Below, piece by piece: positions 22,272-31,847 of a stretch of DNA of 64,000 bases. A model generated the notes under the pieces. That model worked only from the letters and a program-made list of their open reading frames with translations. It was not told the origin of the DNA and did no database searches. The stretch covers positions 62,001-126,000 of the forward strand of contig JACPUR010000038.1 in assembly GCA_016192135.1 (NCBI GenBank). The letters are read 5' to 3'. This stretch comes from Candidatus Tectomicrobia bacterium. Its GTDB lineage: Bacteria > UBA8248. Every line of letters begins with the position of its first letter. The stretch's first letter is position 1. The translations under genes were made by a program, and so were the position numbers.

Positions 22272-23500
22272 CCGACGAACTCCTTGTGCAGCGCCTGGGT
22301 GGCCGCGTGGGCCTGCTCCTGGAGGACGACGACCGAGATGGAGATCTCGGAGGTCGAGATCATCATGATGTTGACGCCGGCTTTGGCCAGGGTGCGGAAG
22401 GCGCGCGCGGCGACCCCCGCCTGGCTCTTCATGCCGATGCCCACGAGGGAGACCTTGGCCACCCCGTCGTCGCGCGTGATGCGGGAGGCCTCGAGCTCGG
22501 GCAGCGTCTCGCGCAGGATGCGCTCGGCCTCGCCCGCCATGTCGCGGTTGACGGTGATGGAGATGTCCGTCAGCCCCCCCTCGCTCACGTTCTGCACGAT
22601 CACGTCCACCGCGATGGACTTGTCGGCCAGGCTCCCGAAGAGCGCCGAGGCGATGCCGGGCTTGTCCGGCACCCCGATGACTGTCAGCTTGCTCTGCTTC
22701 ACGTCGCAGCTCACCCCGCTCACCGCGGGGGCCTCGATGCCTTCCATCTCGGGCGTGATCAAGGTCCCTTCCCCTTCGTCGAATGAGGAGCGGACGACGA
22801 GCGGCAGCCGGTACTTGGCCGCCAGGTCCACGGAGCGGGGCTGGAGCACCTTGGCGCCCAGCGAGGCCAGCTCCATCATCTCCTCGAAGGAGATGCGCCC
22901 CAGGCGCCGGGCCGCCGGCACGATGCGCGGGTCGGCCGTGTAGACGCCGTCCACATCGGTATAAATCTCGCACAAATCCGCTTCAAGCGCCGCCGCGAGG
23001 GCCACGGCGGTCAGGTCCGAGCCCCCGCGCCCCAGGGTGGTCTCCTCGTCGAACTGGTCCACCCCCTGGAAGCCCGCCGCCACCACCACTTTTCCGGTTT
23101 CGAGCTCGCGGTGGATGCGCTCGGGCCGGATGGTCCGCACCCTCGCCCGGGTGTGGTCCCCCTCGGTGCGGATGCCCGCCTGCCCCCCCGTGAGGGAGAT
23201 GGCCGGCACCCCCAGGGCGTCCAGGGCGATGGCCATGAGGGAGCTGGTGATGCGCTCCCCCGAGGTCAGGAGGAGGTCCACCTCCCGCCCCTGGGGGGCG
23301 GAGGAGAGGCCCTTGGCGAGGCCCAGGAGCTTGTCCGTCTCCCCCGCCATTGCGCTCACCACGACGATGACGCGCGGCCATTTCTTGCGGGCGGCGGCGA
23401 CCCGCCCGGCCACGGCGCGGATGCGGTCGAGGTCCTTGACCGAAGTGCCCCCGAACTTCTGGACGATGAGCCCCCGGGGCGGGGGCTGGATGCCCGGCAT
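22268..23500 (-). CDS. lysC: Aspartate kinase
   Basis: LysC phosphorylates aspartate, the entry step to lysine, threonine and methionine. The protein has 410 residues. The kinase domain starts with [11 protein letters not shown] (13-23) and has [28 protein letters not shown] and the sugar-kinase-like [13 protein letters not shown]. Two ACT regulatory domains follow (about 268-340 and 345-408), implying feedback control by an end-product amino acid. It overlaps glyQ by 4 bases and lies 3 bases after the ApgM-family gene and close to hom, so the aspartate-pathway genes are grouped. Confidence 0.96.
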
Positions 23501-23503
23501 TCG

Positions 23504-24772
23504 CTAGTTCTCCAATAGGCGCCGGCGCAGCGCCCGGGGCTCCAGGAGCTTCGCCGTCGCGCAGAGCAGTTCGCTGAACATTCTCGGGCCCGGGGCCGCC
23601 GGGGCGCCTTCCCCTCGCAGCTTGCGCCAGAGTCCGCTCAACCCGCCCGGAGGGGACGGGGGCCGGAGCTTTCCGTCCTCCCAGTCCGCCAGCGCGTAAG
23701 GCGCGGGCCCGGCGAGCCGCGAGAGGGATTCGACCGAGGCGGCGGCGCCCGCCGCGGCGAGGATGCGGCAGGGCCCGCCCGCGCCCGGGTCCCGCAGGAG
23801 CGGCCCAATCATCTCCGCGTCGAGCCGCTCGATGGCCTTGATCTTCGCCTCGAGGTCGCCGCGGCCCGAGGCTTCGCCCGCCTCATCGAGCCAGACGAGG
23901 ACGAAGTCGTTGGAGGCCATCGCGCGCCGCACGGAGTCGGCCGCCGGGCTCCCCCCGTCCCGCAGCATCACCACCCCCGCCCCCGTCAGTCGGGCCAGCC
24001 CGGCCAGGGCTCCCGAGGAGGATACGATGCTTGACCTGCGCCCGCCCAGGAGGTCCGCGAGGGGCGCCAAGCCGGGCTTCGTGCCCCCGCCCCAGAGCCA
24101 TAGGCTATTGGCCGCGAACCGCCCGCCCTGGACGCGCTCCTGAAGGGCGGGATGGGCGGCCAGGATCATCTGGGAGTCGCTCACGAAATGCACGAAGCGC
24201 CGCGCCTCCTCCCCCTGGGGCAGGTGGTCCCCGATTGGAAGCCCCCGGATCTCCTCGGGGGGCGTGAACCCCTCCAGCGAGCGGACGGAAAGGCCCGCGC
24301 CTTCCTTGCGGTAGATGAGGAGCGCCCGGTTGCCCCCGAGCGGGTGCAGGCGGATCTCCTCGCCGGGATCGGGGGGCATCTGCGCGTTCAGGTATTCCAC
24401 GAGGCCCGCGCCTTCTTGATCGGAGACGCCGAGGCCCGCCGGGTCGAACATCACCACGCTGGTCGTCCCGGGCCGCAGGCAGACGAAGTCCGCCCGGAAG
24501 GCCACCTCCCCCTCGCGCAGCTCGATTCCCAGCCCGCCGGCCTCCAGCACCCCCCAGGGGAGCGGCACGTCGATTCCGAGAAAAGCGCGCAGGAGGGCCT
24601 CCTCCCGTGGCGGGGCGCCATCGGGTGCGGGCCGCCAGGCCCCGGCCTCCCCCTTCGAGGCGAGGAGGTCCAGCGCGGGCGTCGCTGCCGCCTGGAGCGG
24701 GGTGCGGCCCTCCAGCTCGCCCAGGGGCCGGTCGGCGATGCCGCCGCCGATAATCGCGAGGACTTTTCTCAT
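23504..24772 (-). CDS. ApgM-family (proposed homoserine-kinase type) protein lacking metal ligands, probable pseudoenzyme
   Basis: A protein of 422 residues that resembles archaeal-type cofactor-independent phosphoglycerate mutase (ApgM) along its length: ADRPLGELEGRTPLQAAATPALD, GVLEAGGLGIEL, GEVAFRADFVCL, and KIKAIERLDAEMIGPLL. A subgroup of this family found beside hom and lysC has been proposed to be an alternative homoserine kinase, and here it lies exactly between hom and lysC. However, the catalytic residues are gone. The usual DG.xDRP reads GGGIADRP. The Ser nucleophile motif GSDVANL is replaced by APPREEALL. The later DH and H ligand sites read AGAAAS and SRLAGP. Either it is a structural or regulatory relic, or it works by another chemistry. 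Confidence 0.75.
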   Translation of the reverse strand: MRKVLAIIGGGIADRPLGELEGRTPLQAAATPALDLLASKGEAGAWRPAPDGAPPREEALLRAFLGIDVPLPWGVLEAGGLGIELREGEVAFRADFVCLRPGTTSVVMFDPAGLGVSDQEGAGLVEYLNAQMPPDPGEEIRLHPLGGNRALLIYRKEGAGLSVRSLEGFTPPEEIRGLPIGDHLPQGEEARRFVHFVSDSQMILAAHPALQERVQGGRFAANSLWLWGGGTKPGLAPLADLLGGRRSSIVSSSGALAGLARLTGAGVVMLRDGGSPAADSVRRAMASNDFVLVWLDEAGEASGRGDLEAKIKAIERLDAEMIGPLLRDPGAGGPCRILAAAGAAASVESLSRLAGPAPYALADWEDGKLRPPSPPGGLSGLWRKLRGEGAPAAPGPRMFSELLCATAKLLEPRALRRRLLEN

Positions 24773-24812
24773 GGATGAGCGGCTTTCATGGCGAAGCGGG
24801 CGGAGGGGCGCC

Positions 24813-26141
24813 TCAGACGAAGGCCATCCCGTCGGGCACGACGCGGATCATCGCATACTCGGGCCGGACCACGTCCAGGCGCGCGATCTCGCGCAGGGCG
24901 TTCCGCATGTCCTCCTCGACCGCTTCGTGCGTCAGCATGACGAGGGGCACGTGGTCCTCCCGGCCCGCCCGGCCCTTCTGGATGACGTTCATGAGGCTGA
25001 TCTCGTGCGCCCCGAAGGCGCCGGCGATGCGGCTCAGGACACCCGGGCGGTCCAGGGCGGCGAAGCGGACGTAGTAGGACGAGCGCATCTGGCTCGGTGT
25101 CAGCACCTCGAGCCGCTTGCGCTGGTCCGGGAGAAAGGCCGCCGCCGGCAGGCGGGCCTGCCCCCCGCTCCGCAGCCAGCGCGCCACCTCGATGATGTCC
25201 CCCACCACGGCACTGGCGGTGGCCGCCGAGCCGGCCCCCCGGCCGATGAACACCTGGGGGCCCGCGTTGGCGCCCGAGACGGCCACGGCGTTGTACACCC
25301 CGCCCACCTGGGAGAGCGGGTGGCGCTCGGGCAGCATGGCCGGGTGCACCCGGATGTCGAGCTTGCCATTCGTCTCCCGGGCGATGGCGATGAGCTTGAT
25401 GCGGCGGCCCAGCTCCCTTGCGAAGGCGATGTCCGCCGCCGTGACGGAGCGGATGCCCTCGACGATGAAGCCGCTCACGTCCACCGGCGTCCCGTAGGCC
25501 AGGTTGGCGAGGATGGCGATCTTGTGGGAAGCGTCCACCCCGTCCACGTCGAAGGCGGGGTCCGCCTCGGCGTAGCCCAGCTCCTGCGCCTTCTTGAGCG
25601 TCTCCTCGAAGTCCGCCCCCTTCTCGGTCATCTCGCTCAGGATGTAGTTGCAGGTGCCGTTCAGGATGCCGGCCAGGCTCTCGATGCGGTCGGCCGCGAA
25701 GCCCTCGCGAAGGTTGCGGACGATGGGAATGCCGCCCGCCACCGAGGCCTCGAAGCCCAGGGGGCAGCCCGCCCGTTCGGCGGCGGCGAAGATCTCCTCG
25801 CCGTGGACGGCGAGGACGGCCTTATTCGCCGTGACGACGGGCTTGCGTTTTCCGATGGCGCAGAGGATGTGCTTGCGGGCGTCGCCGAGCCCCCCGATGA
25901 GCTCGGCGACGATGTCCACCTCCGGATCCGAGATGAGGGCCTCGGCGTCGGTGCCCATGCGGTCCGGCGGGACGCCCTTGGCAGTCTTTTTCTTGGCGTG
26001 GACGCTGCGGTCCGAGATGCGGTGGACCACGACCTCCGCTCCCAGGCGGCGGCGGATGAGTTCCCGCTGATCGTGGAGGAGGTTCACCACCCCGCTCCCC
26101 ACCGTCCCAAGCCCCAGGATTCCGACGCGGATGGTTTTCAT
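24813..26141 (-). CDS. hom: Homoserine dehydrogenase
   Basis: This enzyme reduces aspartate semialdehyde to homoserine for threonine and methionine synthesis. The protein has 442 residues. The Rossmann motif GILGLGTVGSGVV (7-19) is followed by VTANKAVLA, the catalytic region LGYAEADPAFDVDGVDASHKIAILA, and a C-terminal ACT domain (about 365-435). The ATG at 26141 is fixed by the conserved KTIRVGILGLG start; the frame is open upstream only inside the aminotransferase gene. It is followed by the ApgM-family gene and lysC. Confidence 0.96.
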   Translation of the reverse strand: MKTIRVGILGLGTVGSGVVNLLHDQRELIRRRLGAEVVVHRISDRSVHAKKKTAKGVPPDRMGTDAEALISDPEVDIVAELIGGLGDARKHILCAIGKRKPVVTANKAVLAVHGEEIFAAAERAGCPLGFEASVAGGIPIVRNLREGFAADRIESLAGILNGTCNYILSEMTEKGADFEETLKKAQELGYAEADPAFDVDGVDASHKIAILANLAYGTPVDVSGFIVEGIRSVTAADIAFARELGRRIKLIAIARETNGKLDIRVHPAMLPERHPLSQVGGVYNAVAVSGANAGPQVFIGRGAGSAATASAVVGDIIEVARWLRSGGQARLPAAAFLPDQRKRLEVLTPSQMRSSYYVRFAALDRPGVLSRIAGAFGAHEISLMNVIQKGRAGREDHVPLVMLTHEAVEEDMRNALREIARLDVVRPEYAMIRVVPDGMAFV

Positions 26142-26170
26142 TTCGGAGGATGGCGCCGCGTTCCGTGCGT

Positions 26171-27367
26171 TCAACTGGCGGCCCGCTTCTGGGTCTTCTC
26201 CTGGAAGACGCTGCGCAGGTTCCGGAGGGCCTGGCGGGTGCGATGCTCGTTCTCGACCAGGGCGAAGCGGACGTGGCCGTCCCCGAGCTCGCCGAAGCCG
26301 ATGCCGGGCGAGACCGCGACCTGGGTCTCCTTGATGAGGAACTTGGAGAATTCGATGGAGCCCATCTCGCGGTAAGGCGCCGGGATCTCCGACCACACGA
26401 ACATGGTACCCTTGGGCCTCTCGATGTGCCACCCGATGCGGTTCAGGCCGTCGCAGAGCACGTCCCGCCGGCGCTCGTAGGTCTGGCGGATTTCCTCCAC
26501 ACACTCCTGCGGCCCGTTCAGCGCGATGATCGAGGCGATCTGGATGGGCTGGAAGGCGCCATAGTCCAGGTAGCTCTTGATCTTTCGCAGTGCGTCCACG
26601 AGCTGGGAATTGCCCACGCAGAAGCCGATGCGCCACCCGGCCATCGAGTAGCTCTTCGAGAGGGAGAAGAACTCCACCGCCACGTCCTTCGCACCGGGCG
26701 CCTGGAGCATGCTGGGCGGCATGTAGCCGTCGAAGCCCAGGTCGGCGTAAGCGAAGTCATGGATGACGATGAGGTCGTACTCCTTGGCGAAGGCCACCAC
26801 CTTCTTGAAGAACTCGATGTCCACGCACACCGTCGTCGGGTTGTGCGGGAAGCTCAGGATGAGGATCTTAGGCCTCGGCCAGATGGGCCGGATCACGTTC
26901 ACCATGTTCTCGAAGAAGTCGTCTCCCTTCGAGAGGGGCACGTGGATGACGTTCCCGTTCGCGAGCACCATGGCATAGGTGTGGATCGGGTAGGTCGGGC
27001 TCGGCACCATCACCAGGTCGCCGGGATTGGTGATGGCGAGGGCCAGGTGCGAGATGCCCTCTTTCACCCCGATGGTGACGATGGCCTCCTTCTCCGGGTC
27101 TATCTCCACGCCATAGCGCCGGCCGTACCAAGACGCGATGGCGGCGCGCAGCTTGGTGATGCCGCGCGAGGCGCTGTAGCGGTGGTTGCGCGGGTTGGTG
27201 GCGGCCTCGACCAACTTCTCGATGATGTGGGGCGGCGTGGCGAGGTCCGGGTTCCCCATGCCGAAGTCGATGATGTCCTCCCCCTTCCGGCGCGCGGAGA
27301 GCTTGAGCTCGTCCACGACGGCGAACACGTAGGGGGGGAGGCGGGTGATGCGCTGGAACTCATGCAT
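26171..27367 (-). CDS. alaC: PLP-dependent aminotransferase, AlaC-like
   Basis: A fold-type I aminotransferase of 398 residues close to AlaC/YfdZ (glutamate-pyruvate transaminase) and to LL-diaminopimelate aminotransferases. It has [37 protein letters not shown], and the PLP lysine in [13 protein letters not shown], then [10 protein letters not shown] near the end. It transfers amino groups between small 2-oxo acids. Its place just before hom and lysC would suit a role in alanine or aspartate-family amino-acid supply. ATG at 27367 ([15 protein letters not shown]) matches the family start. The gap to lipA is 5 bases. Confidence 0.88.
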   Translation of the reverse strand: MHEFQRITRLPPYVFAVVDELKLSARRKGEDIIDFGMGNPDLATPPHIIEKLVEAATNPRNHRYSASRGITKLRAAIASWYGRRYGVEIDPEKEAIVTIGVKEGISHLALAITNPGDLVMVPSPTYPIHTYAMVLANGNVIHVPLSKGDDFFENMVNVIRPIWPRPKILILSFPHNPTTVCVDIEFFKKVVAFAKEYDLIVIHDFAYADLGFDGYMPPSMLQAPGAKDVAVEFFSLSKSYSMAGWRIGFCVGNSQLVDALRKIKSYLDYGAFQPIQIASIIALNGPQECVEEIRQTYERRRDVLCDGLNRIGWHIERPKGTMFVWSEIPAPYREMGSIEFSKFLIKETQVAVSPGIGFGELGDGHVRFALVENEHRTRQALRNLRSVFQEKTQKRAAS

Positions 27368-27372
27368 GGGGG

Positions 27373-28359
27373 CTATCCGCGCCGGGCAATGGCGAGAGGG
27401 ATGCGCCTCGGGGAGGGCGCGGGAACGTTCCGGCCGGTGCCGTCCGGCGTCATGAAGCGGCGCGCCTCGGGGTCTCCGTGCAGCTCCCCGCCATGGCAGC
27501 CCTGCGCGGCGTGGAGCGCCTCCTCGGCGTTGTAGGAACTGCGGACGAAGGGCCCGGCGAACACGTGGGCGAAGCCCCGCGCCCGGCCCGCCTCCCGGTA
27601 GCGATCGTACACGTCCGGGTGGATGTACTCCTTCATGGGGATGGCTTTGGCCCGGGGCGCCAGGTACTGCCCGATGGTCATGATCTGGCAGTCCACCTCG
27701 GGCCGGCACAGGTCGTCCATGAGGGAGACGACGTCCGCCTCCGTCTCCCCCATCCCCACCATGATCCCGCTCTTGGTCGTCATGCCCATCTCGCGCGCCA
27801 TTCCAAGAACGCGCAGGGAGCGCTCATAGCTGCCGTTGGGGCGGATGCTCTTGAAGAGCCGCCGCACCGTCTCCATGTTGTGGTTGAAGACGTCCGGCCT
27901 GGCCTTCACCACCTTCTCCACCGCGTGGAAATCGCCCATGAAGTCCGACACGAGCACCTCGACGCTGACGCCGGGGATGTGCTCCCGGAGAGCCTCGATC
28001 GTCTCGACGACATGGCCCGCCGCCCCGTCGGGCAGGTCGTCGCGGTTCACCATCGTGACCACCACGTGGCGCAGCTTCATCCGCCGGGCGGCCTCGGCCA
28101 CGTGGCGCGGCTCCTCGGGATCGAGGGGGAGCGGCGTCCCCTTCCGCACGGCGCAGTAGCCGCAGGTGCGGGTGCAGACATCGCCTCCGATCATGAACGT
28201 GGCCGTGCTGCGCGAGAAGCACTCGAAGAGATTGGGGCAGTGCGCTTCCTCGCAGACGGTGTGCAGGCGCTTCTCCCGCATGAGGGCCTTCACCTCATGC
28301 GCCAGGCTGGGGTTGGGCAGGCGCTTGACCAGCCAGGCCGGGAACCGCCGGGAACTCAT
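27373..28359 (-). CDS. lipA: Lipoyl synthase
   Basis: LipA is a radical-SAM enzyme that inserts two sulfurs into protein-bound octanoyl groups to make lipoate. The protein has 328 residues. The auxiliary 4Fe-4S cluster cysteines are C36, C41 and C47 ([12 protein letters not shown]), and the radical-SAM cysteines are C62, C66 and C69 (CTRTCGYC). The C-terminal RSSYNAEE supplies the serine ligand of the sacrificed cluster. It carries an extra C-terminal tail of about 40 residues. It has its own promoter and leads the long downstream run. Confidence 0.96.
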   Translation of the reverse strand: MSSRRFPAWLVKRLPNPSLAHEVKALMREKRLHTVCEEAHCPNLFECFSRSTATFMIGGDVCTRTCGYCAVRKGTPLPLDPEEPRHVAEAARRMKLRHVVVTMVNRDDLPDGAAGHVVETIEALREHIPGVSVEVLVSDFMGDFHAVEKVVKARPDVFNHNMETVRRLFKSIRPNGSYERSLRVLGMAREMGMTTKSGIMVGMGETEADVVSLMDDLCRPEVDCQIMTIGQYLAPRAKAIPMKEYIHPDVYDRYREAGRARGFAHVFAGPFVRSSYNAEEALHAAQGCHGGELHGDPEARRFMTPDGTGRNVPAPSPRRIPLAIARRG

Positions 28360-28372
28360 TGAAAATCCTCCG

Positions 28373-28389
28373 CTCCCGAAAATCGGGAG
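28373..28389 (-). promoter_or_regulatory. Inverted repeat at the 5' end of the lipA leader
   Basis: A perfect 7-bp inverted repeat, CTCCCGA and TCGGGAG, is separated by 3 bases. It starts at about the predicted transcription start and ends 13 bases before the lipA ATG, next to the GGAGGA ribosome site. It could be an operator or an mRNA 5' hairpin that stabilises the transcript or affects initiation. Confidence 0.4.
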
Positions 28390-28395
28390 TCCGAT

Positions 28396-28425
28396 ATCTT
28401 AAGAACCCCCTCCCCGGAGTGTCAA
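28396..28425 (-). promoter_or_regulatory. Promoter upstream of lipA
   Basis: On the minus strand, perfect TTGACA (28425-28420) is followed after 18 bases by TAAGAT (28401-28396). It lies 37 bases upstream of the lipA start, between the SPOR gene and lipA, and is the best candidate for driving the lipA-to-holA run. Confidence 0.55.
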
Positions 28426-28455
28426 GGAGGCCCGCGCCGCCGGGCTTTTTCGGCC

Positions 28456-29187
28456 CTACAAGGGCACCACCGAGGCCCCCCGCACCGCCTTCCGCCGGAG
28501 GTCCTGGAGTGTCTGCTCGGCCGAGGCGCGGCTCCAGAAGCGCCCCACCCGGACCCGGTGCCACACCCCCCGCGGGCCGAGGTCGGCCCGCTCGATGTAG
28601 GCGGGGATGCCCCTGCGGAGCAGCTCGCGCAGGAGGCGCTCCGCCTGGCCCGGCTCCCGCGCCGACAGCACCTGGATGGTGAACTTGGGCGGGCCGTCCT
28701 TCGAGAAGGGCGGCTCGGGCGCCTTTACCTCGCCCCGGGGCGCGGCCGGGGCGGGAGCCTGGGGCCGGGCCTCCTCGCGGGGCGCCGCCCCCTCCGGCTC
28801 CGGCGGTGGGACGCGGACGGCGGGAGGCTCCTGCGCCTCGCGCGCGGGGGACTTGGGCGGCTCCTTGCCGTCGGGAAGGCGGATGAGGGAGGGCGACGCC
28901 TCCTGAAATGGTCTCGGGGGGGCGGTGAGATCCTTGTAGAACTGGGGGTCGGGCGGGACGGCTTCCCCCGCGGCGGGAGCGGGAGGAGGGTCGAGCCGCA
29001 CGACCGTGGTCCGGCCGGGCGCGGCGGCCCGTTCGTCCGCCTCGCGGCCTCCCAGCAGCGAGCCCAGGCCGAACGCGGCCGCCAGCAGGGCGGCCAGGCC
29101 GGCCGCCATGAGCCCGATCTGAAGCTTGGATAGGGTGAGGCGGATGAGACGGGTTTCGGAGGAAGGCGCCTCGTCCCGACGCGGCAT
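28456..29187 (-). CDS. SPOR-domain membrane protein
   Basis: A protein of 243 residues with a short cytoplasmic N-terminus, one transmembrane helix (about 24-46), and a long Pro/Ala-rich periplasmic linker (about 50-165). A C-terminal SPOR domain starts at KFTIQVLSAREPGQAERLLRELL and ends VRVGRFWSRASAEQTLQDL. SPOR domains bind denuded peptidoglycan at division sites, so a septal role like FtsN or DedD is likely. It follows argS by 29 bases. Confidence 0.85.
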   Translation of the reverse strand: MPRRDEAPSSETRLIRLTLSKLQIGLMAAGLAALLAAAFGLGSLLGGREADERAAAPGRTTVVRLDPPPAPAAGEAVPPDPQFYKDLTAPPRPFQEASPSLIRLPDGKEPPKSPAREAQEPPAVRVPPPEPEGAAPREEARPQAPAPAAPRGEVKAPEPPFSKDGPPKFTIQVLSAREPGQAERLLRELLRRGIPAYIERADLGPRGVWHRVRVGRFWSRASAEQTLQDLRRKAVRGASVVPL

Positions 29188-29216
29188 CGAACCCTGCCTC
29201 CGGGCGGAGGATGGGG

Positions 29217-30902
29217 CTACATCTGCTCCGGGGCGCTCACCCCGAGGAGATCCAGGCCCTGGGCGAGCACGGCCTGGACGACGCGCGCCAGGGCCAGCCG
29301 GGCGCGCGTCACGGCTTCTTCCTGTCCCAGGACCCGGTGACGATTATAGTAGCCGTGGAACTGTTTGGCGAGACTAATCAACGCGAAAGTCAGGTGATGG
29401 GGCTCCAGGCGCTCGGCCGCGAGCCGCACCACCCCCGGCCACTCCAGGACGGCCCGGGCGATGCGGTGCTCCTCGGGAAGATGGAGGGAGCCCGGGGGCA
29501 CCCCGTCCAGCCCCTCGGCGGATATCCCCTGCTCGGCCGCCTGCCGGAAGAGGCTCGCCACCCGGGCGTGGGCGTACTGGACGTAGTAGACCGGGTTCTC
29601 GCTCGACTGCTGCTTGGCCAGCTCCAGGTCGAATTCGAGGGTGGTGTCGGCGCTCCTGAGGAGGAAGAAGAACCGGGCCGCGTCCACCCCCACTTCGTCC
29701 ACCACGTCCTGGAGCCAGACCACGTCCCCGCTGCGCTTGCCCATCGAGACGGGCTGGTCGCCGCGCTTGAGGTTCACGAACTGGATGAAGAGGACGTGGA
29801 GCTTCTCCGAGTCGTGGCCCAGCATGGCGAGGGAGGCCTTCACCCGGGCGAGGTAGCCGTGGTGGTCGGCCCCCCAGATGTTTATGTAGCGGTCGAAGTT
29901 CTTCTGGAACTTTAAATGGTGGTAGGCGATGTCCGAGGCCAGGTAGGTGGGGCGCCCATCCTCGCGCACCACGACCCGGTCTTTTTCATCCCCGAAATCC
30001 GTGGATTTCAGCCACCTGGCCCCGTCTTTCTCGTAAATTTTCCCGGCTCCTAGAAGTTGATCCAACATCTGCCGGACCAGGTTCTCCCCCTCGTATAAGG
30101 CGGCCTCGTTGTACCATTCGTCGAAGCGTACCCGGAAGGCCTCCAGGTCGCGGCGGATTTGGTCTAAAATCGAGCCGCAGGTCACCGTGGCGGAGGCCTT
30201 AATCAGCTCTTCGTCGTCCAACGCACCGAGTGTAATCCCGCCTTTGGGAAATACTTTTTGGGTGTATGTGCTGCTGGCCGCGATGTCTGAGATGTAGTCC
30301 CCCGGGTAATGGTTCTCCGGCAATTCAATCTCGACGCCCTCTTGTTGAAGCTTGCGGATAATCGCGGAGCGGCCCGCCGTGAGCCACTGCTGACCCGCGT
30401 CGTTGATGTAGTACTCGCGGTGGACCCGGTGGCCGGTGGCCTCCAAAACCCGCGCGAGGCAGTCCCCCACCGCCGCCCCCCGGCCGTGCCCCACGTGGAG
30501 GGGGCCCGTCGGGTTCGCGCTCACGAACTCGAGGTGGACGGATTTTCCCTCCCCCATCCGGCTCCGCCCGTAGCCCTTGAGGTTTCCCAACACCCCGGAG
30601 AGGCGGGCCGCGAGGAAATCGGTCTTGAGGTAGAAGTTCAGGAAGCCAGGCCGCTCGACCTTGACCTCCTCCAGGATACCCTCCCCCTTCAGGTGCGCCT
30701 TCAGGCGCTCGGCGATGACGAGCGGGGCCTTGCGCTCCGCCTTGGCGAGGAGCATGGCGAGATTGGTCGAATAGTCGCCGAAGTCCTCGTTCGGCGGGTT
30801 CTCGATGACGATGGGGGGAAGCTCCGCGGCCGAGAGCTCGCCCTTGGCGCGGGCGGCCTCGAAGGCCTCCTGGAGCATCGGGATCAGTATCTCGCGCAAC
30901 AC
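29217..30902 (-). CDS. argS: Arginyl-tRNA synthetase
   Basis: A class I synthetase that charges tRNA-Arg. The protein has 561 residues. An N-terminal additional domain (1-115) is followed by the HIGH box as HVGH (136-139, in ANPTGPLHVGHGRGA). The loop VSMGKRSG stands in place of KMSKS, as is usual for part of the ArgRS family. The C-terminal DALR anticodon domain begins near YVQYAHARVASL. The start is GTG at 30902. A central stretch (about 29985-30370) is AT-richer than its surroundings, although the protein is intact. Confidence 0.96.
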   Translation of the reverse strand: MLREILIPMLQEAFEAARAKGELSAAELPPIVIENPPNEDFGDYSTNLAMLLAKAERKAPLVIAERLKAHLKGEGILEEVKVERPGFLNFYLKTDFLAARLSGVLGNLKGYGRSRMGEGKSVHLEFVSANPTGPLHVGHGRGAAVGDCLARVLEATGHRVHREYYINDAGQQWLTAGRSAIIRKLQQEGVEIELPENHYPGDYISDIAASSTYTQKVFPKGGITLGALDDEELIKASATVTCGSILDQIRRDLEAFRVRFDEWYNEAALYEGENLVRQMLDQLLGAGKIYEKDGARWLKSTDFGDEKDRVVVREDGRPTYLASDIAYHHLKFQKNFDRYINIWGADHHGYLARVKASLAMLGHDSEKLHVLFIQFVNLKRGDQPVSMGKRSGDVVWLQDVVDEVGVDAARFFFLLRSADTTLEFDLELAKQQSSENPVYYVQYAHARVASLFRQAAEQGISAEGLDGVPPGSLHLPEEHRIARAVLEWPGVVRLAAERLEPHHLTFALISLAKQFHGYYNRHRVLGQEEAVTRARLALARVVQAVLAQGLDLLGVSAPEQM

Positions 30903-30950
30903 TCTCGCCTCGCGATGCGAATCCGTCCCGGAAATCGCCGGGGGCTTGAT

Positions 30951-31727
30951 TTACCTTCCCCGGCGCCTGGCCGTCAACGCCGCCCGGGGCTTGCCCCTCC
31001 TCCGGGGCGCCATCGAGGCCCCGGTGTGGTAGGCCAGGAAAGCCTCCGCCGCCTGCCGCACCTCGGGCTGGAGCGAGGGGAGCACCTGGAGGCTGCGCAG
31101 GGACTTGGGGCCCAGCCGCAGCGCCTCCTGGAGGGTGGCGATGGCCCCGGCCCGGAGGCGGATGCCCTGGGTGGGCGCGAGGGGGCAGCGGCGGCAGCGG
31201 AGCTCCCCCGAGGCGGCGTCCAGCATGGCGGCCTCCCCTCCCGGCGTCTTCGCGCATTCGGGGCAATAGGCCAGGGCGGGCTCGAGCCCCAGGGCCTGGA
31301 GCAGGACCACGGGGAAGAGGGCCTCCAGCCCCCCCGGCGCCATCCCCTCGTCCAGGGCGCCCAGGGCCGCCCCGAGGAGCCCGAAGAGGCCCTCGTCGCC
31401 CTCGTGGGGCCCGAGGACGCGGTCCACCGCCCCCAGCATCCGCCCCGCCGCCCGCATGGCCTCCAGGTCCTCCCACAGCCGGCGGTGGACGGCGATGGTC
31501 TCGCACTTGCGCAGGGTGCCCATCTCCCGCCGGGGATTCTCGAACCATTCGAGGTGGACGCGGGTGGCCGGCTCGAGGCCGACGCCCACCCGGCTCTTGG
31601 GGGAGCGCACCCCCTTGGCCACGAGGCGCACCTTGCCCGCCCCCCGGGTCAGGAGGCTGACGATGAGGCTGGTGTTCGAGTAAGGCGCCGCGCCCAGGAC
31701 GACGGCCTCATCTTCTCGGATGCCCAC
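30951..31727 (-). CDS. recO: DNA repair protein RecO
   Basis: RecO helps load RecA onto SSB-coated gaps in the RecFOR pathway. The protein has 258 residues. The N-terminal OB fold begins EAVVLGAAPYSNTSLIVSLLTRGAGKVRLVAKGVR. The helical C-terminal part carries the zinc knuckle with CPEC and CRRC. A basic tail closes the protein. It is divergent from rpsU and 48 bases before argS. Confidence 0.92.
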   Translation of the reverse strand: MGIREDEAVVLGAAPYSNTSLIVSLLTRGAGKVRLVAKGVRSPKSRVGVGLEPATRVHLEWFENPRREMGTLRKCETIAVHRRLWEDLEAMRAAGRMLGAVDRVLGPHEGDEGLFGLLGAALGALDEGMAPGGLEALFPVVLLQALGLEPALAYCPECAKTPGGEAAMLDAASGELRCRRCPLAPTQGIRLRAGAIATLQEALRLGPKSLRSLQVLPSLQPEVRQAAEAFLAYHTGASMAPRRRGKPRAALTARRRGR

Positions 31728-31759
31728 GGCGAACCTCGGAAATCCTGAAAGAGCGGTCC

Positions 31760-31788
31760 TTGACGGAATTTTTCAAGTATGGGATACC
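31760..31788 (+). promoter_or_regulatory. Candidate promoter of rpsU
   Basis: TTGACG (31760-31765) is followed after 17 bases by GATACC (31783-31788). The -35 box is good and the -10 box weak. It lies in the divergent recO/rpsU gap, 59 bases before the rpsU ATG. Confidence 0.4.
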
Positions 31789-31847
31789 TCGGAGGCTTTT
31801 CTTGGGGCCGCCGCGAAATTCATCGAGAGAGGAGGCAGGAAACCCGT

